Of a stretch of 64,000 bases of DNA, positions 38,597 to 49,627 are shown piece by piece. Location: the NCBI RefSeq assembly GCF_017562075.2, contig NC_054084.1:48134697-48198696 (forward strand). Reading direction: 5' to 3'. The translations under genes were made by a program, and so were the position numbers. This DNA is from Anopheles merus (lineage: Eukaryota; Arthropoda; Insecta; Diptera; Culicidae). The stretch's first letter is position 1. Each line of letters opens with the position of its first letter. Under the pieces are notes generated by a model, which ran no database searches, was not told where the DNA came from, and saw only the letters and a list, made by a program, of their open reading frames with translations.

Positions 38597-41004
38597 GAAG
38601 GGAGAGAGGGAGGGGAAGTGGATATATGAATCTTACCGGCAAGGGGTTAATGGGGGGTAATAGTGAGAAGGTAACGCTTGTGCAAAACAAGCAAAACTAG
38701 GTCACACACTATTGTAACAAACAAGACCATCCTTAGCGATGAGACATTGTGGAAGGTTCATCACCCACCATCATAATGTGAATGCTTTAAGGCAAAATGG
38801 GAAGAAAGGCAAGGACCTTTTTATCTACCAATGGTTATTATATTTGTGCGGAGTGAAATGGAAAAGGAGAGGCGTAATATCATTGTTAATAATATTGGTC
38901 AATATTTAACTAGTTTTGTTTGTTCTTGCATCTACACCGTTAGTTCGACGCGCAGTTGTATCGTTACGAAGGGTTCCCGGGAGAGTGTAATATTTGTAAC
39001 GAGTTTGTCAAATAAAAAATGGTATCGATTAAACTGCTTAAAAAAGGAACATATACTGACATTTTTAAGGCTAAATTTTAATGGTTTTACGATGCAATAT
39101 TCTGATAACTTGCTGAAGCAACCTTTAAAAACATAATTCACATATATTTGCTACATTTCAAAAGTGATCATTCCCACCATTGAGCTAGTTGAATCTTGCA
39201 TTATCTATAAAGTACTGTTGAATCCAGTTCGTCCATTAAAAGCAACGAACAACTTTAACGTCCTACGAACACACTAAGAAATCTTTCATCATCCTTCCGA
39301 GTGGTATGCTGCTGCATAATTGATGCTGAAGGTAAATGTGGAATGAGAACGATTTCAAGATGTAAGGATGTTGCACCGGGCACAGGGCCACACACAGCGA
39401 ACATACGCAAACACAAAACGCTAAACCATCCGTGAAAAAAAACACACACACTAACACACTAAACGTAACCGGGTGTGGCGGCACAGTTTTCGAGGCACAC
39501 ACATTATCCCATTCACTGAACCACTGTATATCCATTGGTTTATCCGAATGGTTATCCTATTGAGTTGCCAGAACGAACGTAAGTAATTCCATCGTCCTTC
39601 TGGGTAAAAGTCGTAAAATGCTTCTTCTGATAACGCAAAAAAAGACTGAATTGGCTGGTCAGTTTCGTCGACACAAAGGTAAAGGTGTGTTTGAAGCACA
39701 TAAAATTATCTACCGCTCTGGTGGGACACGCACAAAATTCACTACCGAAGGACAAGGAAACCGAGCACCAGTGATAATGTCCCGCCTTGCGAAAAAATAC
39801 TGCCAGGACGACACACCAGAGTGGCAAGCGGTACCGATCGATTCAAAACACCAGGCTCGACTGGAGCCGTCGCCTACTGATGGTTTGGAATCTGCGAAAC
39901 CCAACCCAGAGCAAAGCGTGTGGCTACGGTTGGGAGCACACGGTGCTGGAGATGCTAACCCATCGGGGAGGTTGACGTAACTTTTCCGGGAGCGGCCCGA
40001 ATGGTCCGAATGACTACCGAACAGTTTGCCCACAATAATCTCGTCCGTATTTCCCCATTTTGTTGAATGTTTTTCTCCAAACGATATGTGCAACACGATC
40101 TTTCCCCTAGCTACATACATTTTCAGAGAGTAGTAACGAACGGAATCCGCTCTTGTTTTGTTCTCCTGGGTTTCCATACTGTTCTGCATACACGTGCTGC
40201 AGCAGTGACCGCCCGTGTCAATACTACGAGACATGCTGCCCCCGGATGCTGCGAATTTTTCGCTCTCGCGTATTCTTTCTTCCAGTCAGTTCGCTCTTAT
40301 TTCGATGATGATTGTGACAATTCATTCATTGTTCTTCAATCGTAGTACAAACGAGTAGGATAGGGGATATCAATGTAAAATCAAATCATATAACAGATAC
40401 ATCATGATTAAGAATATTTTGTAAATTTTTGTTCATTAGCTTTTTTGCTGATTATGTTTTCCGTTCCTTCAAAACTATTTTCGAACGGCTCAGTTCGGTC
40501 CAACGTAAATACCGCGAGCGACAATATCGGGGGGGAGTTAAAACGATGCACAGCGCAGTCTCCGTACGATTTCGTACGATGGTATTTGTATTTGTTCCTC
40601 TGTGATATAAGCCCATAAGCTTCACGTTTTCAGCTTGATTACCTCGCCAAACTCTCCTGCGTGTTCCAGTGATTATAACAGTATGGAAGAGAAAGTGTTG
40701 ATGACACCTAGGCTAAGGACAATAACACCTCCAAGGTGCTGCGAAAGTGAAAAGTGTGAGTGTAAAAGCGGCTGTTGGCATTCCAATGGGAGTAATTAAA
40801 TAATTCTTCAATCATCAAAAAATAATTTAAAATGAATTACAAAAAAAAAAACATTAAAATCCTTTTTACTATATAGTCTGATGTTAAATAAACCATATAA
40901 ACACATATCAGGATCAAGACACAGTTGCATAAGACAAGGATTATTCTACAAAAATGGAGCTATATTAATCGAGTTAACAACGAACTGAAGACTTTTTCAT
41001 TTGG

Positions 41005-41125
41005 TGCTACAACCATTGTTGCTTTGGGCCTGCCCATGCCACCCGTCATGAGCTGGGATAGCAGGTTAGATAGTCACTTATCCCACTTATGAGGGAAACG
41101 GTGTATATGACTTGAACCATGAGTG
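41005..41125 (-). mobile_element. Diverged SINE200-like element
   Basis: Read on the minus strand it shows a B-box-like GGTTCAAGTC, a GTGACTATCTAACCTGCTAT body that resembles the SINE200 phrase, and a GGGCAGGCCC region followed by AACAATGGTTGT. The order of blocks matches the copy at 2687-2880, but divergence is high. Confidence 0.5.
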
Positions 41126-44038
41126 ATTAAACTATAAAACAAAATAAAAATCACAACAGTATTGTAAATATGGTAAATAAATTGTAAATATATTTATAAT
41201 TGTAAATATAAATATTATTTTTAACGAAAGTTAGTTGAATCACAGAAAAAATAACGATTTTTTAGAACTCATACATGTTTCAATGAAAGTGATCGATCGT
41301 CGTGAAATGTTGTCTAGCGAATGAAGCCAATTTCCAATTTTTAACGTTTATTGTTGTATTATTCCCTGATTTTTATCTCAGGATCGTTAGCAAGAAATCG
41401 TTGGGATTGTCTTTTAAAAACAGACGAGGTAAGATAATAAATTAGAGAAAGTTTTATTCGATAGCAATTATTGATGTATGTCCGTTAGGGCCATTCAATT
41501 AACTTTAGTTTTTGATGAATAAAACAGCTGTATCAATAAATCTAAGCAATAAACTAAAATTTTCATTTTCTCGCTACCACTGTACGCACTCCATAGCAAT
41601 ATCATTTTTTTTTTTATTCCGAAAAAACGCTCATAAATTACTTAGAAATATTACATAAAAGAGTTAGAATTCAATGTACTGCGGTTGCAGATTAATTTAT
41701 CCATTTGAACATCGTTTGAAGAGAAATGTTTGTGGAATAAATAGCTTAAAGACAGCAAAACACAACATTATATTGTTGGGTCTCTTTTAAAAGGAATTAC
41801 TTATATGTTTGGCTGAATATGTGTTCTCTCCAAACACACACACGCGCGCGAAATAAATACTACTATCCAACCCAACGCCAACGATTGTTATTACCAGAGG
41901 AAAACTGATATCGTTATTCAGTCAGAACCGTATCTGCTCCCTTTGCTGTCTGGTTTCCCCCAAGACGATTTACACGTACGCACACAACCGTCGTCGACCG
42001 GAACTGGACGGAAACAAGAATCGTTCGAGGTCTAACCACACACACTCATCCGCTGCATGTTGCCACTGTTGAATTAACATCATTCAGGGCGTTGCGTAGT
42101 ACGAGAATATACAGCGAAATCGACATTCAATAACGTGTGTCTTTACAATTACAGTTAACACTGTAAAATGTTTTTAAATGTATGTCTTTTTTAGTGTTTA
42201 AATTACAAAATCTCATCTCACCTCAAATACAAATGGCGCCAATGCGGCATTTAGCCATAAAGTTGCTATTTATCCTCGAAGAAACGCATACGATATGATC
42301 ATCTCCTTATAAGGAAGCTCATTTCAACCACTCTCGCACACATGCACTTATATAGAAAAGGGGGCCAGCGATCACCAATGCCACGGGATGGCAACCGACA
42401 CATACCAGAGGGATAAAGTTTTGGACCTTATCTTAGGCCCCACACACACGTAAATTGCGGTTGATGTAGTGTGTGGTGTAATACATGATTGGCATGATGA
42501 TGACGGTCCCTTATACTCTCCTCTGTAGGTGTTTCATATTTCACACAGAAGCCCTTGGAATACAGCCCTGTTAGAGTGGGTGTGGAGAAAGTTGCCGAGT
42601 GACGATCTCATAGCGATCTTAAAGATCGTGTCTCCAATTAAAAACGAACCAGAGCTCGCATTGAAAAAATGATCTACGACGGGGAAGTGACTCAATCCAA
42701 CCGAAATAAATTTAGTGTGCCGTGTGCGATTTCTTCCCCTTTTTTTCGTTTGTTTTGTACTTTTAACATCTCGCAGGGATCTATTTTAGGGGTATAGAAA
42801 CATCGCGCTCGACACCAGAGTGCTTTTGCAATCAATTCATCGAACTCTACCCTCAAACCGATACAGATAACAAACACACACCCTGCATCCTAGGGAATGA
42901 TTACAGCAGACCGGTATCTATTGCACACGCAACGCTTCTGCTTCTCACGCACACATCTACAGTGGATGATGTATTCATAGCACGATACTGCTGAAAAAGC
43001 ACCACCTGCAGATTATCCTCCATACCATTTCAAACGATTCAGGTCCCATCGTATCGCCACCAATCACGTATAGGGGTTGAATCAGCACTTTTCGACACAC
43101 CTATTGGGTAACGTATCACTTGCAGTTAATTCTTCCTGCTAGCCTCCCAGCCCATTCAATGCAATGACGAATCGACCGTTTGATTCCTGTTCTTTGTGAG
43201 TCATCCAGGTGGAGGGTGGTGGAGGGTATTAAAGCTCATGATTGCTCATCCGCAGCGAGCGAACGCAGACAGGTTGTGAAGATCATTACTCATCTCGGTA
43301 GCCTATTTCCACCATGTTCTCGTTTGGGTAGGGGTGTCGAATTGTTGGCAAGTTAGATTAGGCAGGCAACCACAGAGGAAAAAAAACTGTAACCGGCCGT
43401 CAAAACAAAAAACCCTTGCCAAGGGGCAATGGCCTGTAGCAACACACCCTCGCCGAATGTTTGCGCATTCGTACTTGCAATGTGGAAGGCACATCCGTAG
43501 ACTTTTCCGTGACCCGTAAACAAAACTAGATACTATTGCTTACCACAAATGCAGGAGATAGGAATCGTTTAATTTTCTTGTTAACTGTTTGCACTGAACA
43601 CTTCTGCTTGTATTCTTTCCTTCGGTTCGAAACTCCAGCGACTCTCTTTTGTGTAAAATGTACAGAGAGAAGGTTGCCTCACAGCCAGCATACTTGACAA
43701 TTGCTGACACGTTGCACTGACATCCATCGAAATGGAAAAGTTTTTAGAAAGTGTTAATAAATAATAATTTTAATGAAAATTGGAATACACAAGCTAAATG
43801 ATATTGAAAGATTTGTTTGAATTATTTACCTTAAATCACCTCATATGGAGTGAATCTGTTTGGGGAAAATTTAACTGCTTTCGTTTTCTAGATTGTTATG
43901 TATGAGCTAACCTGAATTAAGATACACATTAGCTCGCTATAGTCCGTGCTTGTAACGCTAGAGCACGGATAATCGAAATGTTGCCAAGCAGCGTTACTTT
44001 TTATTTTATTTTGTGCATTATAAAATTAAATAAACACT

Positions 44039-45032
44039 CAGGGCAGCAACTTGGGACCACTGCTGTTCTCGCTTTTTATTAACGACGTCACACTGGCCAT
44101 TACGGAAGCAGATTGTTTGCTTTATGCGGATGATGTTAGGCTGTTTCGTATCGACGGAACACTTCCGACTCTCTTTCTCTGCAAAGATCGATTGATGTCT
44201 TCTCTGACTGGTGTATCAATAACGACCTGCTAATTTCTGTTGCTAAGTGTACGTCTATGTCTTTCTTTAGAATAGCTAGTCCGATAAGGTATATCTATAG
44301 CATATCAGGGACACAACTACCGCGGTGCAATATGGTCAGGGATTTAGGAGTCACCCTGGATCGCAAACTAGATTTCCGACAACATTACTGTGATATTTTA
44401 GACAAAGCTAACAAAATGCTAGGATTTATTCGTCGACATTCGAGAGAACTCAATGACCCACACTGCCTGTTAACTCTGTATAAGTCCCATGTTCGTTCCA
44501 TCCTTGAGTTTAGTTCTACAGTTTGGTGTCCGTTCTCTAGTGTTTGGTCCAATAGAATAGAAGCTGTCCAAAAGAGAGTTACTCGTATTGTCCTACACTT
44601 CACTCCGTGGGGTAATGTAACCGCTCGTCCATCGTATCATACTCGTTGTTTGTTGTTTGGTCTGGACACACTTGCTAGGAGACGTGATAATGCCCAATGT
44701 ACGTTTTTGTCCAAACTTATTGTCGGTGAGATAGATTCGCCAGAACTACTGGCTAGAGTCAACATAAATGTCCCTCCTAGAGTGTTCCGTAACTACAGAC
44801 TAATAAGAACTGACCTTAAAAGACGTGCATACAGCGAGAACGACCCAATGACTGCGATGGCCCGTACATTTAATCAGCGTTACATGTTATTTGACTGGCA
44901 CCTACCTACAAGATTCTGTTGATCCGTCTTTTCATTGTACACTGCGTTAGTTATTTAAGTTCTAGTTTTAATTCAGTGATAAGGCCGCTTGTTTGGCCAA
45001 TCACTTATACAATAAACAATACAATACAATAC
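44039..45032 (+). pseudogene. 5'-truncated non-LTR retrotransposon, RT C-terminal half
   Basis: Starts within the RT (QGSNLGPLLFSLFIND), carries the catalytic YADD at 44123-44134, and runs to a stop near 44920, followed by AATAC repeats at 45011-45032 as a 3' tail. A frameshift near 44190-44205 separates the YADD part from the long downstream frame (44257-44922), which includes RDLGVTLDRKLDF and DKANKMLGF. The body matches the older copy at 700-1950. The jockey/CR1-like clade is inferred. The element is inactive because of 5' truncation and the frameshift. Confidence 0.85.
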
Positions 45033-45227
45033 TTCATATATGCCAAGGGAATACATTACTGTAAATGAATGTTTAATTTATTAAAAAAAAAATTAGTTTC
45101 ACCTAAATGTTCATTTAAAAGACTGGAATCATTCAAAAATTACAACTAAATCGTTTTTATTTTGTTCAAGTATAGAAAAAAGTTATTAATCTAGACATTC
45201 CAGTGCAAATAGTAATTGACTTGTTAT

Positions 45228-46376
45228 TTAATTGTAGAACGGATTGTATGTGACCCAGTGAGCACGTTTTTGATCTTTTTCACTTTCGTGAGATGTAAAT
45301 AATGATTTATATACAGCAGAGGCTTTTGGATCCTTCGCGACACTGTAGTCGTCTTTGGATTTCTTAAAAACCGGATCCTCTCCGATTTTGTCACTTATTA
45401 GAGCACGCTTGTTCAGAACGATCGGCTTTGCTTTGCTGCTGCCTTCTCCAATCGCCCTTGCCATTGATTGAACTTTCTTATCTACCGTGCTCAATCCTTT
45501 GCCATCAGCTGAGTCCGAAACAGCACTAGAACTGGCTGATGCTGTTGCGGCTGCGGCTGATGATCGTTCTGACGGTGTAGCAACTGACTCGGCAGCTTCC
45601 CCAGAAGTAATGGTCGCCGAAGCTGCTTTTGTCTTGGATTTTTTATCCAACTTTGCCTTCTTTTCTGCCTTTGCACGAGCATTCCGGGCTTCCATTTTAA
45701 CTCGCATCTGCTCAATTTCATCCTCCGTTCCATTGAGAATTACAATATCGTCATCGGTGTATGGTGTCTGGCACTGTAATTTAGCAAAAATGTTCTAAGT
45801 ATTAGCGAAACGTTCGGATGAACGATCTTTAGCGTGGATACTTACGACCGAGCACACCCTGTCCTTGACTTCCTTGAGTGCTCTTTCTGAAAAAACGCAT
45901 CCACAGGTCCATAGCGCAACGAAACGAAACTGTCCACTCATTTCCAGCCCAATCAGTGCACAGATGTATGGGGAGCTTTTGTCGTCCTTCGTTTCATCAT
46001 AGGCTGGGTTGGATGTTAAATTCAGGTTCTTGATATCCTTCATCGATTTAATGTGAGCACAGGCATCGGTCATTTTCTCCTTGTCTAGCAATGCTTCAAT
46101 AACATTTTGCTTGGCATAGAGTCTACCCAGCCCACACATTACAATCGGTTGCTGGAGTCGTTGTTGAGTCAATGCACAGTGCTTCCATCGGAATTGTCTT
46201 TCTGCGTCTTTATCTTTCTGCAAAACAACAAAACAATGACCACAGATTAGATGATTTCAAGATCAATGGTGCACATCTCGCGGGAAGTGAGTGCTCCAAC
46301 CACTAACCTGTTCTGGCTTTTTCTTTAGTCGCACCAACTCGTCACGGCGAGGAATAGTTCCACCATCGCATCCCAT
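45228..46376 (-). CDS. RTF2: Replication termination factor 2 (RTF2 / RTFDC1)
   Basis: Three exons, 46308-46376, 45846-46217 and 45228-45773, give 328 residues (human about 306). The N-terminus MGCDGGTIPRRDELV and the block RWKHCALTQQRLQQPIVMC, with YAKQNVIEALLDK, define the Rtf2 family; a degenerate RING-like zinc-binding fold is described there. The C-terminal half is a basic, Lys/Ala/Ser-rich linker, and the protein ends WVTYNPFYN, a well-kept tail motif. RTF2 acts at stalled or terminating forks and must be removed by DDI-type proteases in other species. It lies head to head with RPA3, 486 bp apart. A minus-strand poly(A) signal is at 45156-45161. Confidence 0.93.
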
Positions 46377-46862
46377 GTTGGCAAACTAAGCTTGTTTTGT
46401 ATAAAGTTAAAAAATGAATCGATTATACGCTGGACACGGGAGAGCGTTTTGTTTACTTATGTTTTGTTTCACCTAAAACGTCAATCTGTTCATCTTTTCC
46501 CAGCTAGCAATTTTTGTACCTATCGAAGATCCAGTACCTAATATAGGAATTAAACAACTAACCATAAAGCAATTGAATTAAAGATTTTGAAAAATGTATT
46601 GCTGAACCACACAAATAATTTAACATTCCAACATTTTACCTTATTCAGTTTTTTTTTATCTGGCGGTGCTAGGCTCTTGGGAATCGACGTGTCAAACAAT
46701 TGACAGCTGTTGTGTTGGGGAAGTTATGCTTCTGTCAAAATCGCGCGGGCTACACAACAAAAGCAGCGGCAACATCACCAAACACAGGAAGATTCACGGC
46801 TTTGTTCTGCACGAATCGACAAAAGTGCGTCCAACAGTATTGTTATAAGGAATATCAGCATA
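46377..46862. promoter_or_regulatory. Divergent promoter region RTF2 / RPA3
   Basis: 486 bp separate the two start codons, with no coding frame of merit. There is no TATA box, as usual for housekeeping bidirectional promoters. Confidence 0.5.
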
Positions 46863-47309
46863 ATGCTACAATTCGAACGAAGAACGATCGTGAACGGAGC
46901 GCTGATGAAACGCCACGTTGGCCAACCGATCAGCATCCATTTAAAGGTGGAACGCGCCGACGATGGTTGCAAATCGTTCAGCGGCAAATCGACAGACGGT
47001 GTCAATGTCCAGGTGCAACTGTCGGATCCCTTGAATGGTGTCTGCTCAGGATGGGTCGAAGTGATAGGCATTGCGGCTCCCAATGATACGGTTCGCGGAA
47101 AGGAGGTATGTAGCTGCTTTCCTTAGATTCCAGGTATAACTGTATGCTACAGAAGCTAATCGTAATGATTTCCTTGCATTCCATTCTAGATAATAACGTA
47201 CTTCAACAGCGGGGAGAAAACGGAAAGTTTCGATGTGGATGGACACAACATGCTGTGCACACTGATGTCGGTTTGCAAGGAACCTTTCTACATGGGTCCA
47301 CAAATGTAA
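46863..47309 (+). CDS. RPA3: Replication protein A 14-kDa subunit (RPA3)
   Basis: Two exons, 46863-47105 and 47190-47309, in phase 0, give 120 residues (human RPA3 is 121). It is a single OB fold: the strand pattern around RTIVNGALMKRHVGQPISIHLKVE and GWVEVIGIA, then the C-terminal helix HNMLCTLMSVCKEPF used for RPA trimer assembly. RPA coats single-stranded DNA in replication and repair. The stop is 92 bp from the convergent stop of the next gene, so the two 3' UTRs probably overlap. Confidence 0.93.
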
Positions 47310-47401
47310 CTCTCTGGATAATATACGATATTTTGAATTTATGAACAGTTGTGGTTTTGTTCTCGGTATGTAGTTTTGTTTTACGAAATATTTTTACGCT
47401 A

Positions 47402-48935
47402 TTATTCATTGAGTTGTAGCGTGACCTCCACCAGGAGCCACAGCATGCGCCAACACTCGAGCAACACGCCGTAGCATATGGGAGTGCATTCAATGATGAA
47501 TCCTACAATCGTATCACTATTGATCGTCCCTTTCGAAAGGTACAATAACAACGCTTCCGTTTCCTTCCATCCGTACCACGGGACCATGAGCGTGATCGTG
47601 GCGATAGTTTTCCAGATGAAAAAGGTAACCTCTTTCAGCAAATTGACTGGTTCGATGGACTGCCGAAATGTATCCCAAATCGTTCGTATCGTAAGATTGC
47701 GCTTGTCGATCTCGCGTTCAATCAACCGTTGAAGATAATCTATTTTATCCAAAGGACTTCCTTTGATGGACCGAAAAGAGCACACAAAGTCTCCACAAAC
47801 GTACACGATGGAAATGAACAGCGCAGACAGTAGTTGACCCATTCCTGTGTACTGCTTGCGGTCTATGTCCGGCGATTCGAGAGGATCGTGTTGGTAGACA
47901 AACTCGTTCCAGCGGTAATGTATGGTCGAGAAAATGTAGTTCCACAGGCGCGGAATGTAGTAAGGTTTCGCCAGTACATTGTCAACCATTGGTTCGCCTC
48001 GTTCGAGGTATCCGTTAAAGGGGATGTAGCTTAGGTTGCGTTTCTCTGTCTCATTCAAAAGCTGTAAATCGATCGCATACAGCAGATAGTGCGAGGTGAC
48101 GCAACGGTCGCTGCAGTCTGGGGCCGATTCACCAATTACCGGAATGCAAACGATTTGCCAGTGAAGAGCAGCGGGTTTAGCATTTGTTATCAACGGATCC
48201 TTCAAGCTTGTGCTGCTGGCAGTTGTGGTAGCGATGTTTAACAAACACATCAGTTCTTTTATTGGACGTCCTCGCTGTATGGCTGGGGCCAATACTATGT
48301 GTTCGTCTGCACTGCTGGTTCTAGCGGTCGAGGGAGATCGGGAATAAGAAAAACATAGGTTTAGACAAGCGCAACGAAGCAAAGCAATGATTCACCATTA
48401 CCCCTTCAGCCACGGATACTTGTTCCAGCAAGACATAAAGGGTAAAATAAATTGCGGCAGACATAGCCGCATATGGCTGCTGCTGCAATCGCGAATGTGG
48501 TGCAAAAATTCATCCCGCAGTTGTACAACATCAATTTCACCTAGTGAATAGCACAAGAAGAAACAAAACTCCGATTGGTTTATCGCATTTCGGTAATCGA
48601 AACTCGTGCGTAACCACCTTCCATTTCCATTAGCACACACAGCACCTCAGGATTGCGGGTCTGATCGACGAAACTTTTGATCCCATGTACATTGGTTCGC
48701 TTCAACCAAGGATAGCGCCAGCACAAGATAATCAGCCACAGCTGACGGGAGAGCGCAACCGCTGAAAGGAATGAAAAATAAATATTTTTTTATCGCTTTC
48801 AAGAAGGCTTTATCGAACAAAAAAGCACGCATTACTTGCATAACTGGCGAAGAAAAATGGCAACAGGAAACAAACTAACACCACAAATCGGATCGTATTT
48901 AGCGTAATCCGGGCTGTCGTTGCATCTGCCCACAT
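47402..48935 (-). CDS. Membrane protein resembling WSD-type (wax ester synthase/DGAT) O-acyltransferases, lacking the HHxxxDG motif
   Basis: Four exons joined by phase: 48836-48935, 48618-48761, 48402-48540 and 47402-48320, giving 433 residues from MWADATTARITL. A strongly hydrophobic N-terminus (about 8-45) is followed by DQTRNPEVLCVLMEMEGEID, QLRDEFLHHI and NKYPWLKG, then HIVLAP and LHWQIVCIPV. This order recalls the N-terminal half of insect wax-synthase-like proteins. The usual catalytic HHxxxDG is not found; the corresponding segment seems to read YLLYAIDLQLL. Three further hydrophobic segments lie in the C-terminal part. The alternative frames in exons 2-3 end in stops and are rejected. 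Family assignment is tentative, gene structure fairly firm. Confidence 0.6.
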
Positions 48936-49084
48936 GGTGTAAATCGGTGGCTGAAGGTGTGTCCCTCGAACGATCAGCACACTAAGCAAATGTTTGCTAC
49001 AATCTGGTTGCTCATCGTACGCCACAACGATCCGTACTAGCTGAACAATTTCAACGCAACGTAAACACGCGCTTATCAATGTTT

Positions 49085-49284
49085 TTAAAACGTTGTTTCT
49101 TTTTGTACAAATACATTTGCCTTTTTTGCCTGTTGAGCAAACGCAAACAGTGACAGATTCTGTTGTGCTGTAGGATTCCCAATATTACCAGCCTTATGCC
49201 ACCAATTCAGAACGAAAAGAATGCAAACCATCAAGTACAGCGTGTAACGGTAATTGATAAACTGAAGTGCATATATGACTTGAT
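49085..49284 (-). CDS. Weak candidate: small single-span ORF
   Basis: An open frame of about 60 codons with one hydrophobic segment (YLMVCILFVLNWW) between SMG8 and the WSD-like gene, on the same strand. A TTCAG acceptor precedes FINYRYTL. No family is recognised, and no good splice to the downstream gene preserves its frame. It may be chance or a small membrane protein. Confidence 0.2.
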
Positions 49285-49627
49285 GCAATTTAAGGTATAA
49301 TAATCGTTAGCCAAAGATAAAAACAATGATTTGTCATCACTTAAAAACAAGCCTTAGAGTGTCCGTTTTAGATTTTATATGATTTTTTTACTTCGTCATC
49401 GAAAATATTACGTATTTTTGTAGTATTCAACACAGTACAAAATATTGTTCTGTCAACAAAATCGATACCATTCAAAATTTTACGTCTCGAAAAAGCTATA
49501 GCGTATCCCAGAAACGCTGCCTTAAAATAACAATCATCTGAAGACAGTAGGTTTAGAGTGCAATGATCAAGTTCCGATACTATCGTCATTTTTTGCACTT
49601 GCTGTTCTTGGTGTACACTATTTGGTA

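Larger units (their letters stand above)
37807..44038. other. Gene-poor AT-rich stretch, probably 5' introns/UTR and intergenic
   Basis: 6.2 kb with no coding exon that I can support on either strand. It has a (GA)n repeat at 38563-38592, CA-rich repeats near 41840, a diverged SINE at 41005-41125 and AT-rich low-complexity sequence around 40380-41800. It may contain 5' exons or enhancers of the capt/acidic-protein locus. Confidence 0.5.

Noticed and set aside
48398..48640. Frame NGNGRWLRTSFDYR joined directly to the WSD-like protein
   Set aside because: A 77-bp phase-1 intron (48541-48617) gives a continuous protein with the upstream exon, and this frame lies partly inside it.
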